DNA from: Mya arenaria
Lineage: Eukaryota; Mollusca; Bivalvia; Myida; Myidae
Direction of reading: 5' to 3'
DNA: 64,000 nucleotides
Assembly: GCF_026914265.1 (NCBI RefSeq)
Contig: NC_069123.1
Coordinates: 35,053,178-35,117,177, forward strand
Numbering within the stretch: position 1 is the stretch's first letter; each line of letters begins with the position of its first letter. The notes beneath the pieces were generated by a model. The model searched no databases and was not told the DNA's origin. It saw only the letters and a list, made by a program, of their open reading frames with translations. Made by a program: the position numbers and the translations under genes. This document shows positions 10,540 to 24,035 of the stretch, piece by piece.

Positions 10540-12019
10540 GATACTGATTCCGGCGATTATGCTTGATGCAACAAACAGATAAAACCATTTTATGTGGACA
10601 AACCAATGAAAAATTCGATCAAATAATTCAATGCTTGAACTATATCAAGTCTTTTACTTTAACTAAAATCTCATCCACGCAATGCTACGACAACTGCGAA
10701 ACGTCAAAAAACAGCATACATGCAAATTTCCAGAAGAGAATAATTTTGAAATTACAGAGCATAAAGCACACATACATTTATTTTGGTTATAGTATAAATG
10801 ATAAAAAAACGGAAGATTTACGAATCGCCTTATTTCAACTACTGTTATCGTTTCTATTCGGATTGAAAGAAAGATCATGTGTCCATATGCTAGTAATCAG
10901 TAACCACAACGTACATACCTTCATTAGTTTTTCAAGACTACTGTGTACTAAACTGATTCTTTTTAAATCTCATGGTCCATCTACTTTTATCGTGTTTGTA
11001 TGCGGAATGGACACGACTGTTGTGTAAATGGTATTTAAGAATCATTCTTCGTATGAAAGCACTTGTGTATAAGTTAGAAGGGAATCAGCCAAATAATATT
11101 AATTATGAAGAAGCGGAGCGAGTCCATCGAATGAGCCCTCTTCTGAACCAACGAGATGCTTACTTATTTATGTCTTCTTTTTGACTAAAAATAAAAAAAT
11201 ATTGGCGCCTGTATTATTATGTTGCATTGCATATGTAGTAAACCGTACCAAATTCGATTGAAAGATATGTTTTGAAAAGGATGGCAAACAACTTGTAAAT
11301 TCAAAAGAAATAACAACAGTTTAGACTTCGAAGTTCACTTTCTTCCATTGGATTTTCTTAAGTTCAGAATTATTTTGAATTAAAAAAGAGATGCTCGACT
11401 TGACAGCGATATACGAAAGGCTTAATCATCGTCCTTTTGCGATAAAAGTGTCTGAAAATCAATTGGTATGTATTGAAATTACAAATCGATGGTTGCTATA
11501 ATATAACCAGTTAGTTGTTATGCTGTTAATTTCTTTTTAAATGTTAATTAAAAGGAAATACCACCTAGAAAATCATTCACGCATGTATATCATGACAGCC
11601 GAGTAAAAATAAAACCTAAACAAACATGTAATATCGTTTATGTATTTTTTTATTTAAAGGGCTTAAAACCCCACATAAATAGCCATCTGAATAAATGTTT
11701 CTAAACAATTGGGCGACGTGTTTTGAATGTGTAAAAATTATAACGGAAAGAAAAAGTACCTTTCCAAATATGGCTTCGCTTACAATCTTACTGAGAAGGC
11801 GGAGCTTAAAATACATGCTTAACGTTGAACTCTTACCGATTCCACGAAGTACTTAAGACAGGCCGATTAGCCGTTTCATTGGCTGAAATGTAAGTTGTAT
11901 TCTAAGTATGTTTTTGATGTAAACGTATCACCAATAAAGGCCAATTATATGAAATAAACAAATTTGTTTCATTAAAGTAAACATAATTTGGCGCAGACGA
12001 ATTATTCCAAATGTGGCAA

Positions 12020-14580
12020 TACGATTCGACACCCTTGAGTATTTGCTAAAGTTTTGGCTCCTGGGCTTCAACCTGTAGTTCTCATTGAAATTTTAATCAG
12101 TACGCATGTGTAAATCGATCGTTCTGAATATTCCTATAATAAGCTGTGTGTGTGTGTCTACAAAACGATATAAAGAATTTAACATGAAACAAAAAGAATC
12201 GGTATTACCAAAACCCATACGCGGCAGCGCCTAAAAACGTTAGACCGTAAACATATTTGGATTTGATCTGGATTCAACAGTTTACATTGTTTGAATAATC
12301 TCTCTCATTTGCAAATATGTCAAGAGCGCACACTACAGAGATCGGATACTATTGCTTAAGACGGGAAATTAAACACTGAAGTGGATCAATGACTTGAGTG
12401 AAGTTGTGAAATACTCTTGTACTACTTTAACAGTATATAAATATCCGGTTTGGTTTCCCAGTTTTGTCTATTTATATAAATATATATATGTAGGTCACGG
12501 GTCCCGAGTTGCGTAATGTACATGGAAAAAAACAAGGTTCTTCACCACATTGACAACAGCAAAATCAAAAAAGGTATTTACATTAAATCAAATCAAATCA
12601 AATCAAATCACCATGTATAACATATTAAAACACTTTGGTACAAATTCAAAATCTAAATCGCACATAATTTTTTTCTTTGTTGCATGGGCAGCAGCTGTTT
12701 GTACAGAAGCATATGGTATCTCGTAGTTAATGTACCTTTGCGTTGCAAAGTGTATATAAAACATTTCGCGCCGCTTTACAAAACAATGTAAATGCTTATC
12801 ATTCCCCATTTCAATCGAATTGCTTATGTACTTTGAGCTAGCTGTATGAAAATATGTACACCTGATGCACCTGTTACTTATATATGTGATACAAATGCAG
12901 AAGCTTCAAAAATATCGTATATCACTACAATGCAAAACGCAAAATCGTATCATATTTGAATCATCAGTTAAAATCCTGTTTAGTCTATTTTTAATGATTT
13001 GTGTGGAAGGATTCACTCGTGATACTCTATTATGGTAAGCATGCGCAGTGAACTATCCTTATTACACTGAATCGAAAAAGAAACGCTTGCATGCATTGCC
13101 TGTACAATAAAGTCATAAAATGATCAAATTTATATGTTAAATGCATGCTTAAATTTTGAATAAAACAAACTCAAAATGCAGTAAGTCATTTAGCTACGCT
13201 CAAAAAAACTTCATGTAAGCGTATCATATAAGAACACGTTTACAACGTGCAATTTTGGTCGTTTATTGTCCAACTGATTTTAATATGATGAACATCGCAC
13301 CTAAACAACCCCCTTACAAAGGCAGTCTATGAGTTCAATATCATAACGTATAAATGCAATGCAATGCCTAGGCTACGTTAAGATAAGCGAACGCACGGTG
13401 ACGTTGCAACTGCAGGATGTTAGTTAAATAAATGTCGTACGTAAGTTAAACGTCAATAATACGGCCATGAATAGCCATTCTAACCGCCTTCCTTCCTCTG
13501 AGTGTAATTCAGATATTCGACGTAATGGACTTCAACGTATTTTGACCCCTAGATGGGGCATACAGATTCTCCTTTCTGACCTACGTAACAGATAAAGAAA
13601 AGCAGAGAATGAAATGCACTGGAGGATTGACTGCGAGTGAAGGACATACCCACTACCCAAGTCAAGTCAAATCAATTGTTTAATTAGTACTTAAATACAT
13701 GATACAGTCCGACTTTATTTTTGGACATGTGGAGGCATCTTTTGTTCATAAGCGTTGTCCGGCTTAACGGGTTGTGATATTCACATGAGAGGATTTCATA
13801 CATTGATTTTGCATCTTCAAAATGTATCATTTTTTGGTTTAAAACAAACTGTAAATACAATTACATATGCATGTTTAAAGTGTTAATGGTTTAGTAAGTA
13901 AACATTTACGGCATCGTTTCAGGTTTTCAGCTATTTATATCGCCTTTTTAGAAGGTCTTTCTGTTAACTTAACAAGGAAGTTGTATGTACTATACCTTTT
14001 CTCTTATAAACGAGTGAGCATTGTTACATTTTGTTGCGAACAAACAACCGGAACAGTTGACGTTCCATATTAAACAACATATTTTAAATCAAAGCTGTGT
14101 AAAAATAGAGCCAAAATTATGTTATATATATATTTAAGATTCTTGTATAGAAATTGAAATGGGCATTTTGAATTTATGTATGATCAAAATTCCACTGCTT
14201 AGCAATTAAGAACGTCTATTGACTTTTAAAACTAAAGATAGTTTACAATAGAAACAGTTTAAGAATCTGTTTCTTCTTCTTTTGTTCAAATTGATTGAAT
14301 AAATTTATTTATAACATGACATTACTTCTGTGAAAACCTTGATTATGATGACTGATTAGACCTGGAAGGTTTTTTAAAGAATCACTTCCGGGTTTGCTTC
14401 CTGCCCATACGTTCCGCTTCCGGAAGTACTGATGTCAATTATGGGAGGCTAAGAGAAAACGCCGCAAGTTGCAATCTAACACTTTGTTGCCACATCTTGA
14501 ACAATATGTCTTGTTTGTAATGGTAATTTCCGTTATTGATGTAATATTGTAGTGCGATGTTTTTTGACCAACAGTTTTTC
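12020..14580. other. Gene-free stretch
   Basis: No supported gene. It holds a short GT run near 12149-12158, an (AATCA)5 microsatellite at 12586-12610, and otherwise unremarkable AT-rich sequence. Confidence 0.5.
12586..12610. repeat. (AATCA)5 microsatellite
   Basis: Five perfect pentamers in a row. Confidence 0.9.
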
Positions 14581-14584
14581 TGTT

Positions 14585-15625
14585 GATGGGTTGCTGGTCG
14601 GTTGTAGCTGGATAGTGATATACTCAATGGCCTGATGTAGCTGGATAGTAAAATACCTTATAACCTGTTGAAGCAAGATAGTAATATAAATAATAACATT
14701 TTGTAGCTTACTGTCGATACATCTTATAGCATGTTATAGCTAATATACTTAAAAGCCTGTTGTAGCTGGATAATAATAAACGTAAGATTCTGTTGAAGCT
14801 GGACAGTAACATACTTAATAGCCTGTTCTAGGTAGTAAGTAATATACTCAATATCATGTTGCAGCTTGACAGTAATACACTTCATGGCCTGCTCTAGTTA
14901 GATGGTAGTGTACTTAATAGTATGTTGTATACGTAGCTGGACAGGTATTTTCTAAATAGCCTGTTTTAGCTAGTAAGTAATATACTTAGTTTCATGTTAC
15001 AGCTTGACAGTAATATACTAAATGGCTTGTCCTAGCTTATTGGTAATGTACTTAATAGCCTGTTGTATCTGGACATTAACATAGTTAAAAGCCTGTAGTA
15101 GCTTTCAAGTAATATAGTGAATAGCCTTTTGTAGTTGCATTGCAATATACTTAATTGCCTGTTGTGGCTGGATAGTAATATAGTTAGCATGGCTGTGGCT
15201 GAAAAGTAATATTTTTGTATACTAAATAGCCTGTTGTGGCTGGATGGTAATTTACTAAATGGCCTATCTTAATGACCAGTTGTATCTCAACAGTACTATA
15301 CTTAATGGGCTGTTTAAGCTGGACAGTAATTATATTTCATAGCCTATTGTTGCTGGACAGTAATATTCTTAAAAATATTTGTAGCTGGATAGTATTATAC
15401 TCAATAGTCTGTTTGTGGCTAGAAAGTAATATTCAGACTAGCCTGTTGTTGTTGTTGGATAGTTATATACTTAAAAAACCTTTTGTAGCTGGATTGTAAT
15501 ATACTTTATTTCCTGTTGTGGCTTGATAGTTATAAACTAAATAGTCTGTTGTTGCTTGATATTTATATACTTAGAAGCCTGTACAGGCTGGATGATAAGA
15601 TACTAAATAACTTATTGTAGTTGAT
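14585..15625. repeat. Degenerate ~33-bp minisatellite, about 1 kb
   Basis: Roughly thirty diverged copies of a unit of the form agcctgttgtagctggatag followed by taatatacttaat. Unit length wobbles by a few bases and the copies differ by substitutions. Open frames inside it (for example 15272-15499) only reflect the repeat. It is older than the 41-bp array, judging from the divergence between units. Confidence 0.9.
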
Positions 15626-15705
15626 CGTTTGAGAATAGGCAATTGGTCAGGGTCTAGGCTTAGAATCAACAATTATTCCTTGTATTTTCATATTATATAA
15701 TATTT

Positions 15706-15756
15706 GCTCGAGTTCTCGACTCATTTAGGTTTCAATCCATCGTCGAGGACTCGAGC
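15706..15756. repeat. Inverted repeat with XhoI-like ends
   Basis: Arms gctcgagttctcgac and gtcgaggactcgagc (one mismatch in 15) are separated by about 21 bases. This could be a mobile-element terminus or a cruciform-forming site. No function is assigned. Confidence 0.6.
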
Positions 15757-15864
15757 ACAATTGCCGGTCCCATAAACACTAATCATGCGCATATTTATTG
15801 ATTACCTCGAGGTCATAATTTCACACAATTTCCTGAAAGCGTGTTTCAAAATAAACAAACAATT

Positions 15865-16150
15865 TCCAGGGTCTTAAAGTTGTAAGAATTGCAATGACTG
15901 TCAATCAAGGGGTCGCAGGTTCGATTATCCGCCGCATCACTAAAACAAATACTAATCGCCTTCCGGGAAGGACGTTAAATGGGGGGCCCCGTGTGACAGT
16001 GCTATACACTGGTGCACGTGTAAGAACAAGGGTAGCTCTGTCCGAGCACTATGCTCAAAACCCCCAATGTGCTTTACACTCTTATCAGAGTACTCCCCTA
16101 AAGGGCGTTGCCCGGGAACGAGTAAAAACACACACTCACACACACTTTGG
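15865..16150 (+). mobile_element. tRNA-derived SINE with V-SINE-like central block
   Basis: A B-box-like ggttcgattatcc at about 15918 follows a degenerate tRNA-related head. Then comes the GC-rich central block ccttccgggaaggacgttaa at about 15960, followed by gggccccgtgtgac. It ends in a CA-rich tail (cacacactcacacacac). A central block of this kind is known from V-SINE-type elements common in molluscs (RUDI-like). I recognise it by resemblance only. Open frames across it are incidental. Confidence 0.6.
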
Positions 16151-16259
16151 AATCTCGGAAAAGAATTCATTCTGTCACTTTGCTTTACAATATTGCCAAT
16201 TAGAAAGAACCTACAATTTTTCAAACATTTAAGGTTTGTCATATTCTAATGTTGCTTGT

Positions 16260-19200
16260 TTCGAAAATGCGTTTTGTCTGTAAAAATAAACTTTGCTTTT
16301 TATTCCCTAATTTTGTTTACTTTTATATTTTCACATTCACGACATATAAGCGATTTCTACAACGCAAAACATACACGGTGCCAAAGTAAAGAATCGGTAT
16401 GGCGACCTCAAACTTTAAACATACATTGTAAGACTATTCATGACAGAATGAAATGGAAACCATGGTCGTTTGAAACATAGGTCACTCAGAGTTTGAACTC
16501 GGACACCGGCTCTTCCTGTATCTAGATATATTCTGCTCAAACTGGAAACCCGGTATCTGCAATCCGGAACGAACAATACGGAGTCATAACCATAAACATT
16601 GTGTTATCTCATATAAACAACCTTTTACTGTTTTAGTTGTCTAAAAACTATTTTATAAACTACCCACTAAGTTGGTCCAAAACTGTTCATATCTACCGTT
16701 TCATCCAATTTTAATCAATAACAGCTGACTGCTGATTTATTGAAATAAATGAATTGACAAACTTAAAGTTTACCTGTCTTCTCATTGGACAAGAATATGT
16801 TCACCACTAAAAAGGTCTTTGTTCACATAATGGACAGCCAATAGAAACAAAGTTTTGCAATACGCTTACCTATAAAGAGTCCAATGAATAAAGGCTCAAA
16901 CAACTACCGTGATAAGGAACAAACAACTGGTTACAGGGGGCGTAGCTCTCGAATGTTGATGGTACTTATTAACTCCTTTTTTTATTTAAATCGATGATAG
17001 GCATGTACTATAAAATTGAAACAAATTTGTGTGTGATTTCATTTACATTTATACTAGACAAAGGTAACGGTAATATACTGCAGATAAGTTCTGAGCCATG
17101 AAATACAATCATATCATGTAAAATTAGCTGTATTGTCAAAGCTGTAGCCATATTTCGAAATAAGTATGGCCTAAATTAGGGTTGTTTCTGGTTTTCCGAC
17201 CGACCGTGTTTTTAACCGACAACGATTTTTTTTTCATTTTGTGAACAAAAACGGTCCAAATCAATTTGCAGTTTATATCAATGTTATTCTGACCTGAAAT
17301 ATGCAAAATTAGTTAAATTCAAAGTTTTTTTGTCTATGCTTACAAAAAAACTAGGAAAAAGGAGAAAGAAATAATCACTACCAACCGACCCATTTTTGCG
17401 CACAGTAAAAGTCGTTTTTTCTCGTTGTATAATACTTAAAATACAAATCACAAAAATAAAACGCTAGCTATAAATTGGAATTTGTATTTAGCTTCACAAA
17501 TTTAATTAAACTGGTATATTGATTTTGTATTATACTGTTATAGGGACTTTTTAAGCTTTGACATAAAGTTCTGCATGATAAAAATATATTTACCCAGTTG
17601 CATGTCTCAACCATTGATTAGAGATCTATTAAAATATAGGTCAAACCCTCTTTTGTAAAAAACTTGTACCTATTTTGAAAACTGAAACATGTGATTTTTT
17701 TTAAGTAATGAATATACAGAATACACAAAAAAGGATTGTTTCATATAAGTTAATAGAAAAACATAAACTATGAATACCGTTTCCATAAGAGCAGTATGTT
17801 ATCCATTATTACAACCCATGATAAATTCGCTTCTAATTTAACATCAGCCATTACATGAATCGTTTTTTGGTCTTTATATAGTAACGCCATCATTTCCAAT
17901 CATTCCCAATATGTTCTCGGTTTCAGTACGAAAATAAAGGCATTTATTAGGACATTTTTTTCATTTTCATTAGGAACTATTATAATTTTAAATTGTCAGC
18001 AAATACACATTCAAAAGTTCTTAACGTGAATTCCTGCAGAATTACTTTATGTTAGAGATAAATGGTGATTTTTTTCTCAAATTAAAACATTGACTTCATT
18101 TATCTTAAATCAGCAATCAACATCAAATATCAAATTGTATACATATAGGCGAAATGAATAGGTCAGGAAAATAATAGTGAAAAGTTATTAGAAGGTTTTC
18201 AAAGAAAATTAAGCCCATGAATACCTTTGATTCAATTATAACTAACGAGGACTGAGCGACCTCTCTTAATGAAACGCTTATGCAACATAAGATGGAAATG
18301 TCTGCATAGAAATTAATTAGTGACAACAGCTGGGAACTAAATAGCATTACGGTGGTTTTAAAAAATAATGCACTTGTTCATATTGCAACGTTCCTGTTGC
18401 ATTTGTTTAATAAAAGACCAGAGATTGATAATGATTCTGTATAGTGGAACAAAACTATTATCAAACCAATAAATTAGTCTGTTCCCAGCAATTTACATGG
18501 TGTATCAATGACTAAAGCGTCATATACAGTTTTTATCCGATTTTATTAATAAAAGATTGTATGGTTTGCTGAAGAAATTACAAAAATGATGAATCCCATA
18601 ATGCCCTTAATTTAAGCATATTTATTCAGTTCATATATACCAAAGTAGTAAAGTACAGCAATAAAAAGTTGAAATGGTTTGGAAAACAAGCAATGTAATT
18701 TTTTGTACTAATCCCTTTCCATGTAGCAGTTTACAGTTACGAAATGCCCAGAAAATCAGTGTATCATGTGCACAGCATGATTATTTTTGTATTATAAATA
18801 AGCCTATATAATAATTTTACAAGAAAAAAACAAACTTTATTTAACATTTATCTTGAATATTAAAAATAAAATAAAATTGTCACACACACTGGCCCATCTG
18901 ATGCATTTGTTTTCAGGCAATGGTTAAAAATAATATCCAAAAATGGTTGTCGTTTATATTGTTTGTACGTTGACTAACATTAAGCCTTTGATAACTTTAA
19001 CCGTGAAAAGTAGTTCATATCACCAGAAAAGAAAGGTGTACAGGGGAAGAGTAAAGTTCAACATTTTATATTCTTATTATAGACGCGATTATATCATCCC
19101 TTTTCAGGTTAAATTGCGGTTCAGGATTTTTTTATGGCATTTGATGGTGCCAACAATCTATATGTACCGTTGTTTGCTACTTGTTTTATGTAATGTTGTT

Positions 19201-22200
19201 TGTTTAATATTGTTAAACACTTTCTTTGTTGATAAATGTTGCGACATTGTGAGGACATGTGCATAAAAATAATGTTAAGCCCCCAGCTACCTCATGTTTT
19301 ACTGGCCGTTCTTAGGCAGTTATCCAATCTTATAGTGACACTATAATGATGATTCGTAAGTGATATGTTTGTACGTTTATGTTTGTATAACAGGTTCATT
19401 TTGACCTTACCTCTTAACATGGTTATATTTCAATTTTTATGACGACTGGGTAATGAAAAAGGTTCGTTCTTGAATAGCCAACATATACTACATCTGTAAA
19501 TATTTCGTACATTTGTTCACTTCACGGTTTTCTTAGAGTTTAGTCTGTATTTAAACATGCCATTTGCTTATTGTCCTGTTTATTACCTATATGAGAGTTT
19601 CGGTCATATGACTAAATCTTTATTATGTTATGCCTAGCATTTATGGGACTACTAGTATAACCAACCCATTGTAACAGAACATTATTCGTTCTGAAACAAT
19701 TTTAGGATTGAAAGGTTCCAGTACTAGGTTTTAGGAATGGATATTTATTATGCATTCTTGAAGAAATCCCAGACAATGCTTTTTAATGTTGAGGTCCCTG
19801 AGGTGGTTCTTGAAGGATCTGTGCGACATATAACTTAAAACGTGTTCATGTTATCTATTTCTTTGGGTGTATAGAGTGATGCTTGTTATAATGTCAGTCC
19901 TGGTATTATATTGCAAGCAATGCAATTACAATCATAACAAAAGCCTATCGAGCATTGAACTATAAATATCGATAGAAATGCCAGAAAAACTGAAATATGG
20001 TGATAATTAAAGAAGTCCAACTTCAACACAAATTATTTATTTATGAAACAACGTTTCGGCCATTCGGCCTTCATCAGGTTGTATGTATATATTGAACATG
20101 AAATGACGTCAACATCAAATGACGTCAACGTTGATAACGTCAAAATATAGCATACATTTTTGCGCAAAATAATGTCTAAAGAGATACAATTATACTGGTA
20201 AAAACTGAAAGGTATTTTAATACTTTACTGCATGGTCGACTGTGTACTATTTTGGTTAACCTATGATATTGCCAAAGTTTATTTAGAATACCAATCAGGG
20301 GATATGCTTCTGGTTTCGATATGAAGTGTTTGAATTATATTTCACACGTTACTAAAGCAACCATAAAAGAGTCGATGATTATGATCTATGTTTTGAATGA
20401 TTCCAAAACACATATTCTGAACATTCATTACCCTTGTAAAACATTATTTAATGTAATTTGCGTTACACCTTTTTCACTAAAGTAAACTTTCGATTTGACT
20501 TGACTTGATGCATTCAAAATACCAACAAGAACACTTAGATTGATATTCGATGATTAGAAAGCAGATTACATAACCCTACTATCAAAATCGTTGTAGACAA
20601 CTCTGAATCTAAGAAGCCTTAGGTCTATTGCTATCAGAACCCATATAACTATCCACAAGTAAGAACAAGTCTACCTAAATTTCCAATATCTTTGCTCCTG
20701 CAATGATGCTACCTTTCTATGATAACAAATTCTTGTTATAATAATATTGAAATACTTATGAGTTATTCATATTATTTTGATGCATAATAAAGTATAGCAT
20801 GCGCCAATGTCTCCCAAATGATATATGTATTTAGTCTTTACCTATAGGTACATATTACATACTTACATGTTATACCTATTTTGGACTGTTTGTCTAAAAG
20901 TGAAACTCTTATTTAAGATTAATACACACACATGTATAATAACTTTTGAGTGACAAACCTTTAACCTCTTACTAAATAATGCATTTATGGAAAATATAAA
21001 TTACTGCTAACAAGATTGTAACCGTGAAATTAATAGCTGAAAACGCAAAAATATAAATTGATCGGTGAGTCCTAAAAGATTTTATGTGATCTGCTATCAT
21101 CTCTTAAGGTATAATAGCATTTTTGTCTGTATTTTTCTTTCAAACTCGGTTTCCTCTATAAGAGCCTTTGTTTTCGACATTAATTCAGATTTATGGTATA
21201 TTAAAACATTTGTATTCATTGTAGTAAATATAATTTGGGAGTAAGAGTTCATTATTAAGCTTTGCACAGATTATGTTACCCTTTCGTTAAAGCTACTGGA
21301 CAATTATAAAATAAAAACAAATAAAAAATGGGACGAATTTTCAGAACGTTGTCAAACAACCGGTTTTTGTTTTTATTTTTTAGCAGGGATATCTGTACAT
21401 GATATTCGATCAACTAAAACATGTTTTCGGGCTACGACAGTTGGTCTAGAGACTTACGTCCATTCAGACGAACGGACATGGGCAACGTTATATATTTCTC
21501 TCATATATGTTGGGTCAGACAAAAAAAAAATCTGTACAAGAAATCCTTAAAAGACCTTTGAATATATAGTAGGAAAGAACCGTTGAATCTTTGTGCTCCT
21601 GAAAATTAATGTCATAAAGAGATATATAATTAATGTTTTAATGGTTATAGATCATTTCGGTAAAGATGGCGTGATTGCCTCTTTACAAAGATATATTTTT
21701 ATTTGATTATGAAGAAGGACTGTATTCTTCAAAGTGCTTTAACCCAAAGGTCACCATGTTATATGGGAGGATTTTAATTTAGTTCAATGTAATTATGTGA
21801 TGTTGGCAGGAGCTCTCTAATTGAAACTTGGTATTAACGAACAGTAGACACACGACATTCACGACAAAATCGCGCTCTTTTACGTCAAATTAACGTTTTC
21901 CCAATAAGTTCCCGCCTCTGATGACCATAGGAGATACTTTGTTTACATTGCTGTTTAATGGTATTTTCTTGTCGCTTGGAGTTATTGCAGTTGCTTCCCT
22001 ACTAAAGTATGTTTTATACACGTCAACCGATCTCAATCAGGCTCAATAAAACAGCCATCTGCTTATAATGTGCAAGAAAGAAGGAATAATTTACCCTCTT
22101 TGCTGTTGCAATACATGGTGTCAGCAAAACGCTCCCTCTGTAAACACATTTCTGGTGGAAATTTAACTTCAAACTTCTTCTGCTGTATTATGCCGAGAGC

Positions 22201-23690
22201 GAAATATAACGCTGTTGTTGTGTGTCTATGACAACAAGCCTCGAAAAAAGCTTGACATGGAATTTCCTTTTTAAATTTAAGTTAAAATTAGGAGTAATGT
22301 TGCTTGCAATTTTTCTTTAAATAATGCCGACGTTTGCAGAAGCTTTGGGTTAAACTTAATAAATTGATTATGAGACAATCATGGTCTTACACAAAACGGT
22401 ACTCAAATTATCTGAAATATAAGATAAATATGTACAACTGACCACACATAGCCAGTTGAAATGTCAAATTTAGAGGTTTTAAATTATAAAATTAATTATA
22501 ATACAATTGTATTCATATAATTCAAACGCGCTCAAAAAATAAATCAAGTAAATAATAAGTCAAAGAAACAATATCATATTTTTCTCGGCCATCTTGAAGA
22601 AAACAAAGAGTTGAAAATTGGAGCAATCAGAACTGATCGGTTAACCTGCGTCGTAGCATATACCAAACAATACTCTATAAAATGTATCATTGAATGGCAT
22701 GCACATAAAACAGGCTCTAGCTTTTTTAAACATATGTGTGACATATAAATAAAAATAATCAAACAATCTTGATAAAATGATTAAAGAGATGTGCCTCACG
22801 CTACGCATTCTGGTTTTGTTTATCATTACAATATTTTATATGCGAACTGATTTCATCATAGCACGATATCGCACCCATGACAATATCAGAACATTTAAAC
22901 AATTGCCAGCATATTATTTAAGTCCTCCTAAAGTCATAATCGATGTTGGCAAGTACACGTGAAAAATTGCCTTGTTTTGCTGCCTGTGGTAAAAACAGGC
23001 TGTTGATATTGGACTCGCGCGATTCCATACTTGTCTCCAAATCGTAGCTCTGCAGCAATCTGCTAGAGGCGCTAAGGATCAGCGAACGGCACGAAGCTGA
23101 TAAAATTATAGGAAGAGACGCCGTTATGAAATTGTTCTTTAATGTCGCAGTGGACACTGCACGCAATTTATTGTCATATTTGCAAGTCTAACGTAAGAGC
23201 GGAACAAATTTTATGGTAATGGCACAATCTGATTTTGTCTCGCAATATTTTTCTTGATGAACGAACACTAAAATTCATACTGGATAATCGGAGCGGACCG
23301 ACAAACCCTGTCGCTTGAGAGAAATAAATCTCTTAACGTTGAACATCAGAAAATGGAATTCAGTGATACGATTTGATTTTCTGTCGTTTGAGTCAGAAAA
23401 TTAAACTATTGTCTTCTCCGTGTTTTATATTGATGTTCCATGTGAGGATAAATCACCGTGGCACTTGTGAAATTGCATTTGGACATGATGGTTTTTCAGA
23501 GATTGGATTTTTCTGTCGTGGAAAATTGGCAAATCATTGTTTAAATTTATGAAATGAAATTGTTTTACAAAATAATACGTACATTATTTAACTAATATTT
23601 TAACCTTTAACAATTGAAGTTGAAACATGTAAAATATATTCATATTTTTTACTCAATTTTACGGATATATATCAATTGTGTGTAACAGTT
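16260..23690. other. Gene-free stretch upstream of the receptor gene
   Basis: About 7.4 kb without a supported gene. It includes a repeat-like block at about 17185-17420 (two variants of ccgaccgacc/ccaaccgaccc with poly-T) and a dispersed-repeat end at about 20040-20085. AT-rich open frames (for example 18943-19266, and 22918-23166 on the minus strand) show no domain. The last few hundred bases should contain the receptor promoter and 5' UTR. A possible acceptor (gtgtgtaacag, AG at 23687-23688) just before the start codon suggests an upstream non-coding exon. Confidence 0.5.
20040..20085 (+). repeat. Interspersed-repeat end with internal inverted repeat
   Basis: The block caacgtttcggccattcgg, continuing to ccttcatcagg, is a familiar end of dispersed repeats in many animal genomes. 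ggcc-attc-ggcc makes a small inverted repeat. Family not assigned. Confidence 0.4.
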
Positions 23691-23698
23691 GTGCAACC

Positions 23699-24035
23699 AT
23701 GAGTAACCATTATAACATAAGCTACAATTTTCCGGCGTTGGATTCGACTGCGGAGTTCGACATAGGACAGCCAAACACCACACACCTGGCCGCCGAAGAC
23801 GGTGAATATTTCCCCCTACTGCGACACCCTCTCTACATGATCATCATCTACTCGTTGGCCTACACAACCATCATGATCATCGCCATCGTCGGCAACCTCA
23901 TGGTCGTCGCCGTCGTGTACCGCAGTCATAGCATGCACACCGTAATCAACTACTTCATCGTCAATCTGGCAATCGCTGACATTATGGTGGCGCTTATTTG
24001 TCTTCCCATGACACTGCTGTCTAATTTATACCATG
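23699..24035 (+). CDS. Receptor coding exon 1 (N-terminus, TM1, TM2)
   Basis: The start is the ATG at 23699 in a favourable context (aaccATGa). An in-frame TTG 21 bases upstream is not needed. Residues 1-112 are encoded plus one base of codon 113. The donor is catG|GTAAGA at 24036. The exon is clearly more GC-rich than its flanks. No second copy of it exists in the window, although exons 2 and 3 are duplicated. Confidence 0.88.

Larger units (their letters stand above)
9722..11938. other. ~2.2-kb segment present only in duplicate copy B
   Basis: Copy A runs straight from the counterpart of 9721 (cgttggaaat) into the counterpart of 11939 (gccaatta). The segment is therefore either an insertion here or a deletion in copy A. 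It carries the 63-bp and 41-bp minisatellites and an AT-rich 153-codon open frame (ATG 10566 to 11027) that resembles no family I know. I see neither terminal inverted repeats nor a clear target duplication. Confidence 0.6.

Noticed and set aside
10566..11027. 153-codon plus-strand open frame
   Set aside because: AT-rich composition, no domain, no signal peptide, and it lies in a copy-specific segment next to minisatellites. A chance frame is likely.
15272..15499. 75-codon open frame
   Set aside because: Lies wholly in the 33-bp minisatellite and only reflects its repetition.
15894..16232. Overlapping open frames on both strands
   Set aside because: Both are translations of the SINE body.
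18943..19266. ~107-codon plus-strand open frame
   Set aside because: Typical of AT-rich non-coding DNA (many Tyr, Ile, Leu), with no recognisable motif or paralog.
22918..23166. 82-codon minus-strand open frame upstream of the receptor
   Set aside because: No domain. More likely part of the receptor promoter/5' UTR region, which is somewhat GC-richer than its surroundings.
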